This document shows, piece after piece, positions 47,831 to 59,291 of a DNA stretch of 64,000 bases. The position numbers and the translations under genes are program-made. The stretch lies in NCBI GenBank assembly GCA_946800325.1, contig OX326961.1, forward strand, positions 47,765,415 to 47,829,414, given 5' to 3'. The notes beneath the pieces were generated by a model. That model saw only the letters and a list, made by a program, of their open reading frames with translations. It was not told the origin of the DNA and searched no databases. Source of the stretch: Luzula sylvatica. Taxonomy: Eukaryota > Streptophyta > Magnoliopsida > Poales > Juncaceae. Numbering within the stretch: position 1 is the first letter of the stretch; every line of letters begins with the position of its first letter.

Positions 47831-48310
47831 TTTTGTGTCTAATTCGTACATGAATAAGGTGTTAACTCTGATCCAGGTTATCATGGTCAATTATTTTGTG
47901 TCTAATTTCGATTGACGCATCTAATTAGTTGATTTTTTTGTCTAATTAGGTAGCTAAGAAGATTTATTCTGATATGTTTATGTCGATGTACATTTATTCG
48001 ATATGTTTTATTAGTACTTCGTATGTTTTTTTTAATTTTGGACTTTCGTGTATGTTTAAGTTGAATTATAAAAATTGAATTATTATATTTTTGTATGTTT
48101 TATTTTTAAATTTTTATTATAATTGCTATAAAATATTGCCGATTTAAGTAACCGTTTTTTTACCGTTTTACAGTAAAACATTAAAACGGTGACCGACCGT
48201 ATCGTACCGTTTTCCGTCATTTGCAACATTGCCCGCGATCCGAAATGACCCGAACCCGACCCGGACCCGGACCCGACCCGACCCGTCCGATTGCCACCTC
48301 TACCCATAGT
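47831..48310. mobile_element. hAT-like right end remnant
   Basis: Dense CCCGACCCGG words at 48239-48285 are followed by CCGATTGCCACCTCTA, the complement of a TAGAGGTGGCAATCGG terminus typical of hAT families. The left end is not found. Confidence 0.45.
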
Positions 48311-49423
48311 AAGAAGAAAAAAGAACCAATGCAATCCAATACAAGTAATCTTAAACTTGAATTCTAATTCTAAACGTGTTAAATTACCATTAAAACACCA
48401 CTTCTTTACTTCTTTAAGCTCCAATAATCAATACAAGAAAACACTTTTTAGTCGGGACACGTGTGAGGTCCTTTTCATCCCACACTTCCTCGTCGCCACT
48501 CAACTACCTTCCAAATAAAGCTCCAATGCCGACACGTCTGTAGTATAAAAATAAAATTAATATACTTTCTAGATTTTTTTTTTTGATCTTTTTGGAATTT
48601 AATGGCTCGACACGTGTCCGTATCTATCTCAACTCAAAGCACCTGATACGAGAACCATTTGTTTTTTTTAACATAAGAATTGATTCTTGTATCCAAATTT
48701 TTGGTGCATGTAATCATATTATTAACATGTGGCATGAAAATAAACAAATAAATGTAATTGTTAGTTTAAATTAAGTTTTAGATATATAAATTGTAATTTT
48801 GAGTAAGAATATAATATGATAAACAATTTTTTTTTTTTGTGAAAATAAATACGGTAATATAATTATTTTTATTTAGAAAGTAAGTAAAATGATAATATTA
48901 TCAGTGACAAAACAATGATATGTGACTATAACTTTAACTAATACGATTTACGAATGAGAGGGTTAAATATTTTTATTTTTGTCTTATTTTTTCTAATTTG
49001 GAAAGTGTATTTTAAAGTAATTTTGATTTAAGATTTGTATTATCGATTTTGTCTTAATGAAATTGTTATTTTAAAATCGGGCGAAGAAAGAAAAAACGTG
49101 GTGTGCAGTTTTTTCTTTCTTTCAAATAGTGGTTATTTGAATTAAGAATGATAGTAACAAAAAAAATTATGACCGAAATTCCAGATGCATATATTATAGA
49201 ATATAAATATAAATCACGAGGCCAAAAAAATAATAATTAATTTTTTCGATCCAATTAATTTATTATTTTGATGTAATATTATCGATACATAAAAACTATG
49301 CATAGTAAAAAACTATATAAACAAATACATTTATTTTTTTTTTTTCTACTTTTCAATACCTAAAATTTTAATATAAAATTATACCAACGCATTCAAGCAG
49401 CTACTCTGCCGATATTGTGGGGT
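48311..49423. other. AT-rich intergenic DNA
   Basis: An ACACGTGTGAGGTCC word at about 48457 resembles promoter words upstream of the F-box gene. No gene is seen. Confidence 0.45.
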
Positions 49424-49432
49424 ATAATTTAT

Positions 49433-49602
49433 GAGTAATGATGCAGGCCATGAATATATGACCACGAATTGACCACAATTGTCACGTGGCAGTTGCGGAT
49501 TGGCTGTATCTTTTACACAACTTTAATGCAGTCAATCGACAGCTGCCACGTGACAGTTGTGGTCAATTCGTGGTCATATATTCATGGCCTGTATCATTAC
49601 TC
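49433..49602. mobile_element. MULE-type stem-loop MITE, 170 bp, 9-bp TSD, carrying two ABRE/G-box sites
   Basis: Inverted repeats of about 63 bp (49433-49495 and 49540-49602) differ at three positions and enclose a 44-bp loop. ATAATTTAT flanks both sides exactly (49424-49432, 49603-49611). A 9-bp duplication with long inverted repeats is the Mutator-like pattern. Each arm contains GTCACGTGGC, an ABRE/G-box (49481-49490 and, inverted, 49545-49554). It lies about 0.6 kb upstream of the F-box start codon. Confidence 0.88.
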
Positions 49603-49611
49603 ATAATTTAT

Positions 49612-50174
49612 AAACAGGAGTATTCAACAAAAACAGCTCAAATTAGCAAGAGAAAGGAGATGCTGACACGCGTCCTCCTCTCGAAAAACCCTGCACGTGT
49701 CACCTCACAGCGCAATCCCAAGTTTTTCCGATTTTCTTCACGACACCTGTCCGCGGTCCCTCGTATCATTTGACAAAATCGGCCGGTTTTTTTCCCCTTC
49801 CCCGTCCCTATCTCAACCGGTTTAGTTCCGGTTCATTTCCACTAAACCATCCAGCCGCCTTTATAATTACCATAAATTAACCAAACCGGTCCGGTTCAGT
49901 AAAACCAATGGGCCGAACCGGAGGAGGCTGGACCGGCATCTTCTTCTCCTCCAGAGAAGGCTAAAACTAAAACCCTTTCGTCTCTGAAAAATGTTAAAAT
50001 AAACCTTGTCTCCTGTTAGGAAACGCGTAGCCGCAAGTATTTAACCCTTCGTCCTCCCTCTATCTCTCGCTCAAAACCAAATTCGAGTCTCTACCAATTC
50101 CCAAGGGACAATTATTCAGTGCTCCAAATCGGAATTGTTCTGGAAATCATCATTCCAACAATATTGGTCCTTCA
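49612..50174 (+). promoter_or_regulatory. Promoter and 5' leader of the EDL3-like gene
   Basis: Contains ACACGCGTCC at about 49668, GCACGTGTC at about 49693, and GACACCTGTCC near 49742, several of them ABRE-like ACGTG words. A TATTTAA box at 50038-50044 and CT-rich leader sequence follow. No ATG upstream of the chosen start is seen in the presumed leader after about 50070. Confidence 0.6.
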
Positions 50175-51453
50175 ATGGCGGACCAACAAGCTTCGCCTAA
50201 GAAATACTCGTTGTCTTACAAACACCCTTCTACGAGCTCGAGCTCGAGCTCCAACAACGACGAAGCGGTTTCTCGCCATACCAATCCCGGAATTCTCGAT
50301 GAACAAATCTTAACTCTTATATTTCGACGTCTGAATTGGGACCCACAAGCTCTGTGTTCGTTGTCTTGTACCAGTCGTCGGCTCAGAGCGGTGTCGGAGA
50401 GAGTTCTCTTCTTCGAAATGTGTCAGTCTCGAGCCCCGAAGCTCGTATCGTCTCTGGTCGTCTCTGCGAGTACCAATTCGCCACGCGTGCCTGGAGGATG
50501 GCCTGCCATGGCGAAACTATTACTCTTTTGCTGTGGATGCAATCCTTCGAGGTTTTTCGGGGTGAGTAAAGGAATCGAAGGACATTTGACACCGGTTTCG
50601 AGGTTTTCGAAAACTTCAGGGAAGAGCTTCTTGAAGAAGAATTGCTCGGGTGATATGCTTTATGTGAGCGATCCTTGCGAGCATGCTTCGCCGGCCGGAG
50701 ACGACATGGATTTGGGGGCATATAGGTAAATTGCTTTTATTTTTACAATGTGGTAAATTGAGTAATTTTTAGATATTTTAGGACAGTTTTGTTAATTGAA
50801 ATCTTTCAGATTAGTTTTTTTATTAAAGAGTGCTCTTTTACTTGTCAGAGGGGTCCATTTTTTAGATATTTGTTTGCTCTTTTCAGTTTTTTCTAATCAA
50901 GATATTATGATCCATTTATTCATTTAATTATTCTTTAGTGTGGAGTATATGCCTTTGAAGACTTTCAATGTGTCTTTTTCAGTTCTCCAAACAAGTTTCT
51001 TTCATCAGCAATTCTTGATATTTTTCTTTTTTGAAAATTAAATTGCTTTGCACACACCAGTGTTGTGTTGTAATCAAATATTTTGATTTAACAATTAATC
51101 TAGTCATTAAATTGAACACATTTTTGTGCGAATGTAGGGGAGTATTTTGCGGATTTGTGCGGTCCCGTACTCGTGAGTGTCTGATAAGAAAACACGTCGA
51201 GTTGGAGACACATGTCAGGTGTCCGTATTGTTCGGCACGAGTCTGGAGCATGACCGCTGCGGGGCTCGTGCCGAAGAGCGCTTCTAGAAGGCTCGGAGCC
51301 CATCAAGGCAAGGTGGAGTATTTTGTTTGTGTTAACGGGCATTTACATGGAAATTGCTGGCTCGCGCATTTATCGTCCGATGACAACGACGACGATGATG
51401 ATAATGATGATGATGATGATGGTGATGGCGTGGAGGAAACAATCGCATGGTGA
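50175..51453 (+). CDS. EDL3: EID1-like F-box protein (EDL3-like), two exons
   Basis: Exons 50175-50725 and 51138-51453 join in frame (GT..AG intron of 412 bp) to 288 aa. F-box proteins of this family join SCF ubiquitin ligases; Arabidopsis EID1 acts in phytochrome A signalling and EDL3 in abscisic acid signalling. After a Ser-rich N-terminus, residues about 39-83 form the F-box (GILDEQILTLIFRRLNWDP...). The family-specific core follows: GGWPAMAKLLLFCCG, SRFSKTSGKSFLKKNC, LYVSDPCEH, GVFCGFVRSRTRECL. The C-terminal part has CPYC (Cys212, Cys215) and CVNGHLHGNCW (Cys248, His252, His254, Cys257), a zinc-ribbon-like set. The tail at about 265-283 is almost pure Asp/Asn from GAY repeats. Assignment to EDL3 rather than EDL1/2 rests on remembered similarity. 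Confidence 0.9.
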
Positions 51454-52330
51454 AATTGTTGGCATTTTAGTTCGAAGATATTTTCTAGTCGTGGACTTCT
51501 ATTTGGCGATGTATGTAGCGTGTCGACGAGTTCTAGAATCCATTTCTAGGGCTCGCTGATTTGTTGTCAAATGCTGATGACTAGGATAGTCGTGATGATT
51601 TGGAGGATGACGTGGCATGGTTAGAATGTGTTCGGTTTAGTTAGTTAGAGATTTGGCCATTCAGTTTTTTCTGTGGCGAAATGTATAACGAGTTGCGGAT
51701 TACGATCCGACGCATTCCCCCTTGCATTTTAGAAAGGGTGTCGGATTTACATCGCTGCAATTTATTATGCGATTTCGCCGTTGAATGGCCATCACATTTC
51801 CCTTTATTTTTTTTCTTTATTTTTTCATTTTTGAGTCATGGCTTACGAGTATTGTGTGGTATTCAGGTGAATAGGAGGATGGTTTTTGACAGATTAGGAT
51901 GTCTCCATTCTTGAGCGGAATGGAGAGAGTAGTATTCATTTTTGCATCCGTGAGGATTCATGAATAATATGAACATTTTAGTTCAGTTTGTAGTTTATTT
52001 CTTGTTTTTTTTTTTATCAGTTTGATGTTTAGCATTTGTGTGTTTGAATTTTAATTTCTCATTTCAGTATTTGACATTGCGTACATAAAAAGGAGCATTA
52101 ATCTATTACATAAAGCAAAATAATTAAATAAAAATGTAAAAATTAGTGTAAGTATATACCAAAGTATTTTCACGAAAAATATACATAAATACTGAAAAAT
52201 ATATATTGTTTCTCAAAAATCTTTAACGAGATATGAAATATTGTTCAGCGAATGTGTATTTTTATAGTAGAGTGAAAGGGAACAAAGAAAACAAGATTTT
52301 TTATCCGTGTGGATTTGAGTAGAGTTTAAT
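51454..52330. other. 3' region of the EDL3-like gene
   Basis: Probable 3'UTR and downstream DNA. From about 51700 it is the source or sister of the duplicated segment at 53300-56500. Confidence 0.5.
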
Positions 52331-52760
52331 ACTTTGTTTTTGTATCAGTTTATATGTTTGTTTTTTAATTACAATTTTAAACTTTAAATTATTGTCATGA
52401 AATATTTGACATTATTATTATTAGCAAGACACATGCATATTTGATCTTTAGTCCATTAACACAACTCAGTAAATAATTATGTATGATATACTTGGTTCCA
52501 TAAAATCCAAAGGCAAAACCATGACAGTTGTGTGATGAATGCATATAACTCAGTAATTAATGTGTAAGAAGTAAGAACTATTAATAAATGAAATTGTTCC
52601 AACAAAATAACCATGATACAACCAATAATAAAATGATGCAATGAAAATAACATGACAATAACATTACTTCCTCTAAACAAGAAATCACGCAATGCATGAC
52701 TAAATCACAGTATTCAAATTATTGTCACTATTTATCAAATAGTAATTACAATATTTGCAA
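51700..52760. repeat. Segmental duplication, uninterrupted copy
   Basis: Blocks recur at 53310-53350, 53970-54310, 55250-55650 and 56317-56500 with about 10 percent or more divergence by eye. Examples are GACAGATTAGGATGTCTCCA, GAAAAATATATATTGTTT and AATGATGCAATGAAAATAAC. Confidence 0.8.
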
Positions 52761-53619
52761 ATACCTTTGTATGATTTATTTTCTCAACTCTCTTTTTATG
52801 AGAAGTTGGAGAAAACTAAAATCATTTGTTCGAAAAATGAAAAATTATCATAATCGTTCCGGATATAACGAATAAGAAAGTATTATTTACAATTTGCCAA
52901 ACAATGAAGAAATAAATTGGGTCATAATTTGTCTTGTGTCGTTTTAAAAACATACAAACCAATACAATTTATCCTTCTAAAAAGTGCAATTTTTTTTTTT
53001 ATTTCATATGTAAACGGAGCCGGTCCGTAATAACTGGCAAATGTAATTTTTTTTTTTGTCTCTATTAATACAAAAATGTGTAGGCCATTTTCCTACAATT
53101 AAAAAAAAAAGTGCAAATATCATATTTGCCCCTTAAATATCAAAATTACTATATCCTCTACTTAAAATTTATGAAATATCAAATTTATACAAATTTGAAA
53201 TTATATTTCTCACACTAACTGTGGTTTAATATCTAAAGCACTTGTTCAAAGTTCATAAAAATAATTTAAATGTACCAAAATACCCTTTTTCTATTATTGA
53301 AAAATTTATTATTTATTATGCGATTTAAAAAGGGTGTCAGATTTACATCACTGTAATTTATTATGGGGAAATTTACAAATAACCCCCTAAGTTTTCTTGA
53401 ATTTACAAAAAAATCCTAACTTTTGAGAAACTCCAAAAAAAACCATACATACAAGTTTTTTTTTTTCAATTACCCCCTATAGGAGTATTTCATGGTATTA
53501 TAGATTTTTTGGACAAAAACACCCCTCTATTTTTCATCTTTAAATTTAATAAACATATTTTTATATTATTTTATTAATTTATTAATTTAAAATCATTATA
53601 AATATTTTTTTAACATATA

Positions 53620-53965
53620 CTAATTTAAAAAACATATATGTCATATACATAATTTTAATCTTTTATTTATTATATATTTTATCATAGAAAATTAGAATTA
53701 ACGACAATATTATTTTAATCCTAGTTTTAATTTTCATTCATTCATTGTTAATTTGGCAAGAAAAACGATTCAGTAACTATTTTTATTAATAACTATTTAA
53801 CATTAAAATTAAATACTAGAATAATATTAATTTGTCAAGACATTTCTAAAAATATTTTTTATATCATATTTTTATTTAATTTTAATTTTCTATGATAAAA
53901 TATAATAAATAAAAAACTAAAATTATGTATATGACATATAGTTTTTTGAAATTAATATATGCAAT
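53620..53965. repeat. AT-rich inverted repeat with arms of about 80 bp
   Basis: ACATATATGTCATATACATA and the following bases at about 53630-53705 reappear inverted at about 53878-53960, where the arm ends TATGTATATGACATATAGTT. A stem-loop MITE is likely; ends not determined. Confidence 0.6.
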
Positions 53966-55657
53966 TACAATCCGACGCATTCCCCTTTGGCTTGTGAGTA
54001 TTGTGTAGTTTTCAGGTGAATAGAAGGATGGTTTTCGACAGATTAGGATGTCTCCATTCTTGAGTGGGAATGGAGAGAGTAGTATTCATTTTTACATCCA
54101 TGGGAACTCATGAATAAAATGAACATTTTACATTTTAGTTCTTGTTTTTATTTGTCGGTTTGATGTTTACCGTTTGTGTTTGAATTTTAATTTCTCATTT
54201 CAGTCTATGTCATCGCGTACATAAAAAAAGATCATTAATCTATTATATACAGTAAAATAATTAAATAAAAATATAAAAATGAGTATAAGTATATATGAAA
54301 GTATTTTCATGAAAATATTGTGTGAATTGTGATGCCTTTAAACAAAGAAATAACCCGAGACATACAAATAGTGTGATAAATTCACTCTTTCAATTTTTTG
54401 TGTCTTTAAAAACATCACACTCATTGATTTTTGTGTTTTTATATCCAATAAAAAGAAGCCAGAAACTATCATGTTATACTTGTTCGATCTATTTTCTCTA
54501 TGAGAAATTGGAGAAAATTGAAATCAAGGGTTCCAAGAGTTAACAATAATGATCTGGCGGCACAATTGAATTAAAAGTTGAGCTAACGGCAAGGCATTCA
54601 AAGGTCGAAGCATTTATCTTAAACGAATTGATTTTTTCCTTGAGGAAGATAAAAATATAAAAATAGTACAATTGAAATAATATAATGAATGAGAAGCCCA
54701 AAACACTATAAATCATGGTAAAAATAAAATATCAATAACAAGTCCAAAACACAAAAATAGTATAATGAATGACATGATCAAATGCAAATGCAAATATAAT
54801 GTAATATTTGAATTCATAATTAACAGATAAATCTATTATTTATTGGTGTTATAATGTAATATTTCAATTCGTAATATAATGTAATATTTAAATCCATAAT
54901 TAGCAGATAAATCCATTATTTACTGGTGTTAAAATGAATTAAATCATATTTATAATTAGTTTAAACAAACATAACATAAAGATTTAGATTTAGATGTGAC
55001 GATGAATTAAATAAACAATCTTATAATTCTTAAATAAAAATATCCAATTTTGTAAAAAATGTTCAAATATGGGTCTTCGGAACCTCAAAGGGGAGTAGTC
55101 TTTTTTTATTATGCTAACATGACTTAACAATTGACCTTGAGACTAGTCTTTATTATTGCATTTTTCGTTGAATTACAAATTTAAAATATATATCATATAG
55201 ATAACTAAAACATATAATTATATTAAATAAACGTACTCAGGGAAATTAAAAAATATACATAAATATTGAAAAATATATATTGTTTTTCAAAAAACTTTAA
55301 CGATATATGAAATATTGTTTAGCGAATGTATATTTTCATAGTGGAGTGGAAGGAGAACAAAGAAAAAAAGCATTTTTTTTATCCGTGTGGATTTGAGTAG
55401 AGTTGGATACTCTGTTTTAGTATCAGTTTATATGTTTGTTTTTTAGTTACAATTTTTCAATTTTGAATTTTTTCCATTATATATTTGGCATTATTATTAT
55501 TAACAAGGACACATAAATATTTGGTCTTTAGTCCATTAACACAGCTCAGTAAATAATTATGTATAATATATTTGATTCCATAAAATCCAAAGGCATAATC
55601 ATGACTGTTGTGTGATGAAGGCATACAACTCAGTAATTAATGTGTAAAGAATTATTT

Positions 55658-56300
55658 TATTTTTTTTGAAGGAGGAGGCTAATACCTTCACTCATTAATA
55701 AAATAATAAAAATAGTGTGATTACAAAAAATTACAGCTCCATGAATTAATTAACGAAAAAGAATTTTTTTTATTTAACTAATCCCTACTCTATGTCAGAT
55801 TTGGTGTGAGGTAAAATTCCACATATAGGAGGGCCTATGTGAATAAAGCCCTTAGCAATGAAGGGTCCAATTGGCTACTTCCTCTTGTATAAAACGAATG
55901 AGAGCAATGGTGGAGATGGATTTTTGAGCAAAAATTCTTTTGTTGCGTTCCTTCCACAATTCCCAGATAGTCGTCCCCCAGAGAGCACTCCATCTGCGAT
56001 TGTTGACCGTGTCGTTGCGCCTGAGATTTTCCGTCCAGATAGAAAGGATTTCTCTGCCGCGAGTAAAGGAAAAACCCCAATCCGACGTTAGACGTTGCCA
56101 AACCTCAAATGAAAATGCGCAATCTGTGAATAGGTGCATGACTCTTTCCTGGTGTAGTGAACAAAGTACACAACCCTCGCAATTAGGCCAATCTTTTTTT
56201 TTTTCCAAATTATCCGCAGTTAGAATTCGATTTTGTAAGGCCAACCAGAGAAAGAAGCGAATTCTGCTCGAAATATGCAGTTTCCAGAGACGTGAGTTCC
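55658..56300 (-). mobile_element. 5'-truncated LINE with zf-RVT domain, 16-bp TSD
   Basis: The minus-strand frame 56244-55852 holds the zinc-binding C-terminal region of plant L1-type reverse transcriptases: CEGCVLCSLHQERVMHLFTDC, then VWQRL, and a Trp-rich segment ending ELWKERNKRIF. An A-rich end (T-rich on plus at about 55652-55668) closes the 3' side. GTGTAAAGAATTATTT (55642-55657) and GTGTAAATAATTATTT (56301-56316) are target site duplications with one mismatch, and the paralogous site near 52560 lacks the insert. This is a 643-bp insertion without a catalytic domain. Confidence 0.88.
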
Positions 56301-56500
56301 GTGTAAATAATTATTTATAAATGAAATTGTCATGATGCGACCAATAACTAAATGATGCAATGAAAATAACATGAGAATAATTTTAATTTTTAGGGCAAAT
56401 CATTCGTGAAGCCTCTAAACAAGAAATAACGCAATGCCTGACTAAATCACAGTCTTCATATTATTGTCTCTATTTATCAAGTAGTAATTATAATATTTTG

Positions 56501-57903
56501 AAAGGTCTATATAAATAACAAGTATCTAATTCAAGCTTCCTAATGTTTTGGAGTAAGCTAAACTCAATAAACTACTATTTGTAAGATGAGATTTGTTGAT
56601 CCAGTCTATCGTGTCTTGAAGAGTTTTGTTGAAGATGTGATTTGAGGATTGAGTTTTGTCATTGAAGATCGCGTCATTACTGGATTTCCAGGTATTCCAT
56701 TTGACGGAAAGCCAGACAGTTTGCCATATCTTGCTGTGGGGAGACGTAGACCAGAATTCAGATGGATCTGATATTGCAGGTGTTGTGTCATGGATTCGCG
56801 AGGTGATGTGGCCCCAAACATCTTTTGAGAATGGGCATTCATATAATAGATGTTTGGTTGTCTCCTCTAAAGTTTTACATATGGGGCATAATGGGTTGTT
56901 CGGTCATCCCCCTTAGTTGCAGCTTATCGCTCGTCACAATGCGAGATTGAATTGCTACCAACCGAAGAAACGAACTTTGGGTGGTGCCTTGGCTTTCAAA
57001 AGCAGGATGTTCCACGGACAACTAATTCCTGGGTTAATGTAGAAGGAGTAGATACTTCTGGAATTGAAAGTTTGAGTTTGATCATTAGAGTCGTTGCTTG
57101 AGGGTGAGACATAAGTATTGAATATAAGTGTCAGTTTGGCAAGGTCTTTTAGAAAGAATGAAGCGGTTCTTTTTTGAGATATTGTTGGTTGAGATAGGTC
57201 TGTGGAATGATATAACTCTAATAGTGTTTCAGACCAAAGGGAAGTATAGTCATTGTTAGCCTTGTGTATCCACTTCATCAAGAGAGTATCATTTTGTAAT
57301 TTTAGGTTTGCTAAACCAAGACCTCCATTAGCTTTAGGTAGGGTGACTTTATTCCAATTAACTAGACAATGTTCTCCGAGACATTTTTGTTCACCCTTCC
57401 AAAGAAATCCTCTAGCTATGGAGTTAATTTTCTTGATGACCCATTGAGGTAGTTTTAGGACCTGCATATAGTGAACATGTATTGCGTTGAGAACAGATTT
57501 GACCAATGTTAAGCGGCTACCAGAAGATAATAGCAGACCTTTCCAAGAGGAAAGTTTATTTCGCATTTTCTGTATTAAGGGACCGAAGGCTATTTTTGAT
57601 GGTTTTCTGATTGAGAGTGGTATTCCGAGATATGTGATTGGTAGGGAAGTTTTGGGACATTGGAGGATGTCTGAGAAGACACTGTGTAATTCATCCGGTA
57701 TTGCGATAGGCACAATGGAAGTTTTTGTCCAATTTATTTGAAGTCCGGATAACTCATAGAAAATATCGAGGGTGTGAGATATGATTTTGAGGTTGTTCGG
57801 TCTCGCTTCGACGAACAGTATCGTATCATCAGCATACTGCATGACTTTTGGAGCAAATTTCATTGGAGCTGAAAGAATTGGGTTTAAATCATCTAATAAT
57901 TTT
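56501..57903 (-). pseudogene. LINE (L1-type) reverse transcriptase, C-terminal half, split by an LTR retrotransposon
   Basis: The minus-strand frame 57903-56955 contains the catalytic YADDT motif, then INWTKTSIVP, ITYLGIPLS, MRNKLSSWKG and FLWKG, the usual order in plant L1-type elements. After a frame shift near 56950 the zinc-binding region follows (C-x2-C-x7-H pattern with LCPIC at about 56889), ending near 56560. Upstream fingers and the endonuclease are absent because the LTR element starts at 57904. The missing 5' part should lie beyond the right edge. Confidence 0.88.
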
Positions 57904-59277
57904 TGTTGGTTCAAATTTCCTAGGGTTTGATTATCTCAAAATAATGTCGATACTACCAACCAATTTGCGTAAGTGACAATTATAGAGATAAAGGACGTAC
58001 CCCGCAAAAGGATCAAAAGATGAAGCAAGACGCACAAGGACGATCAAAGGAAATAAAGAATCAAGACATCGGAGATCAAGTTGAAGATTCCGCAAGTTGG
58101 GATATCAAATCATCACCTCAAATAACCAATAGGTATCCCTAAACTTGCCTTTGAAATAATTAAACTCAAGAAAATAAGTTGGAAATATTCAAAACAATAA
58201 AACCAAAGTAAAAACTGCCTTGAGTCATGGTGCATCATGACGCACAATAAGCACAGTCATGACGCACCAAAAGGTGTACTTAGTTTTATCTTACAGTGCG
58301 TCATGACGCACTATAAGCACCGTCATGACACACCTAAGAGAAATTGTGTCTTGAGTTGTATAGCGTCATGACGGACCGATCCAAGCGTCATGACGCTATA
58401 ACATCTCTTGAGAAAAACATTGTACAGTCCGTCATGACGCACTGACCCTACGTCATGACGGACCAAGTGAGTAAATTTCACAGGATGGGGTTCGTTACAA
58501 TGAACCATTCAAGGGTTAGAACGAACCCTCAAGTACACATGCTACCGTCAGGACGCACGTTCTTGTGCATCGTGACGGAACACAAGAGTTTTGAATAAAC
58601 ATCAGCGTAACGGCTAGTTCCACAGTCTGTGCGTCGTGACGCACCATTCCTTGCGTCATGACGCACTTCACAGAAAACTTAAGTTATGAGGGGACTATGT
58701 GTTCTATAAATAGTTGCCCTCTCAAGTTTCTCTCTCTAACTCTTCCACAAATTAAAAGATAAAACTAAAAGAGAGAAACTTAGTTAAAATCTTGAGCTCA
58801 TATTTCCAAACCATATTAGGGATTATTAGATCCACTTTCGAATCCACTACTCAGCGATTCCCAACTTGCGTGACCGGTCACGACTAGTTCGTTAGTAGTA
58901 AATTGTAATAGGCTAGTTACTAATTGTAAAGCCCGCCATTGATCGATAAATTCGTGTAAATCGATCTAGGCAAACCTTGTAATTGTTTGAGTTGGGTATT
59001 CAATCGAAAGCCGAAAAGGCGCAAGGCAACCCCGGAGACCTAGGTACTTGCAATCAATCGAGTCGGTCGATTGAGCAAGTAGCCGGTGAGTTAAAGCTAC
59101 AAAACAACCACCTACCGAACTCCGTAAACAAATATCGCGTGTTATTTGTTTCGGTATTATATTTCTTTCTCTAATTTATTTACGCTTCCGCACCAAATAG
59201 TAATTGTATTCCATTACCGCGAAAATTGGACCTTAGGACTTCCTATTCACCTTCATCTAGGTCTAAATTAAACAACA
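57904..59277 (+). repeat. 5' LTR of the plus-strand retrotransposon
   Basis: Runs TGTTGGTTCAAATTTCC to TTAAACAACA, 1374 bp. The first 60 bases and the last 400 align with the minus-strand element's LTR (for example TAAATCGATCTAGGCAAA). The middle differs and carries the TCATGA palindrome array. Confidence 0.9.
58226..58667. repeat. Palindrome array, TCATGA core (LTR)
   Basis: Twelve words built on GCGTCATGACGC, in six pairs. Perfect members are AGTGCGTCATGACGCACT at 58295-58312 and AGCGTCATGACGCT at 58384-58397. Arms are GTGC or GTCC as in the other family; only the central six bases differ. Some members have one-base changes, for example GTGCGTCGTGACGCAC. Confidence 0.92.
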
Positions 59278-59279
59278 AT

Positions 59280-59291
59280 TGGTATCAGAGC
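59280..59291 (+). promoter_or_regulatory. Primer binding site, initiator-Met tRNA type
   Basis: TGGTATCAGAGC, two bases after the 5' LTR. Standard plant Copia site. Confidence 0.95.

Larger units (their letters stand above)
53300..56500. repeat. Segmental duplication, interrupted copy
   Basis: Same blocks as 51700-52760, broken by an AT-rich insertion at about 53345-53965, by about 0.9 kb at 54318-55245, and by a LINE fragment at 55658-56300. It contains no coding part of the F-box gene. Confidence 0.75.

Noticed and set aside
50383..50721. Minus-strand frame of 112 codons
   Set aside because: Antisense shadow of the F-box gene's first exon.
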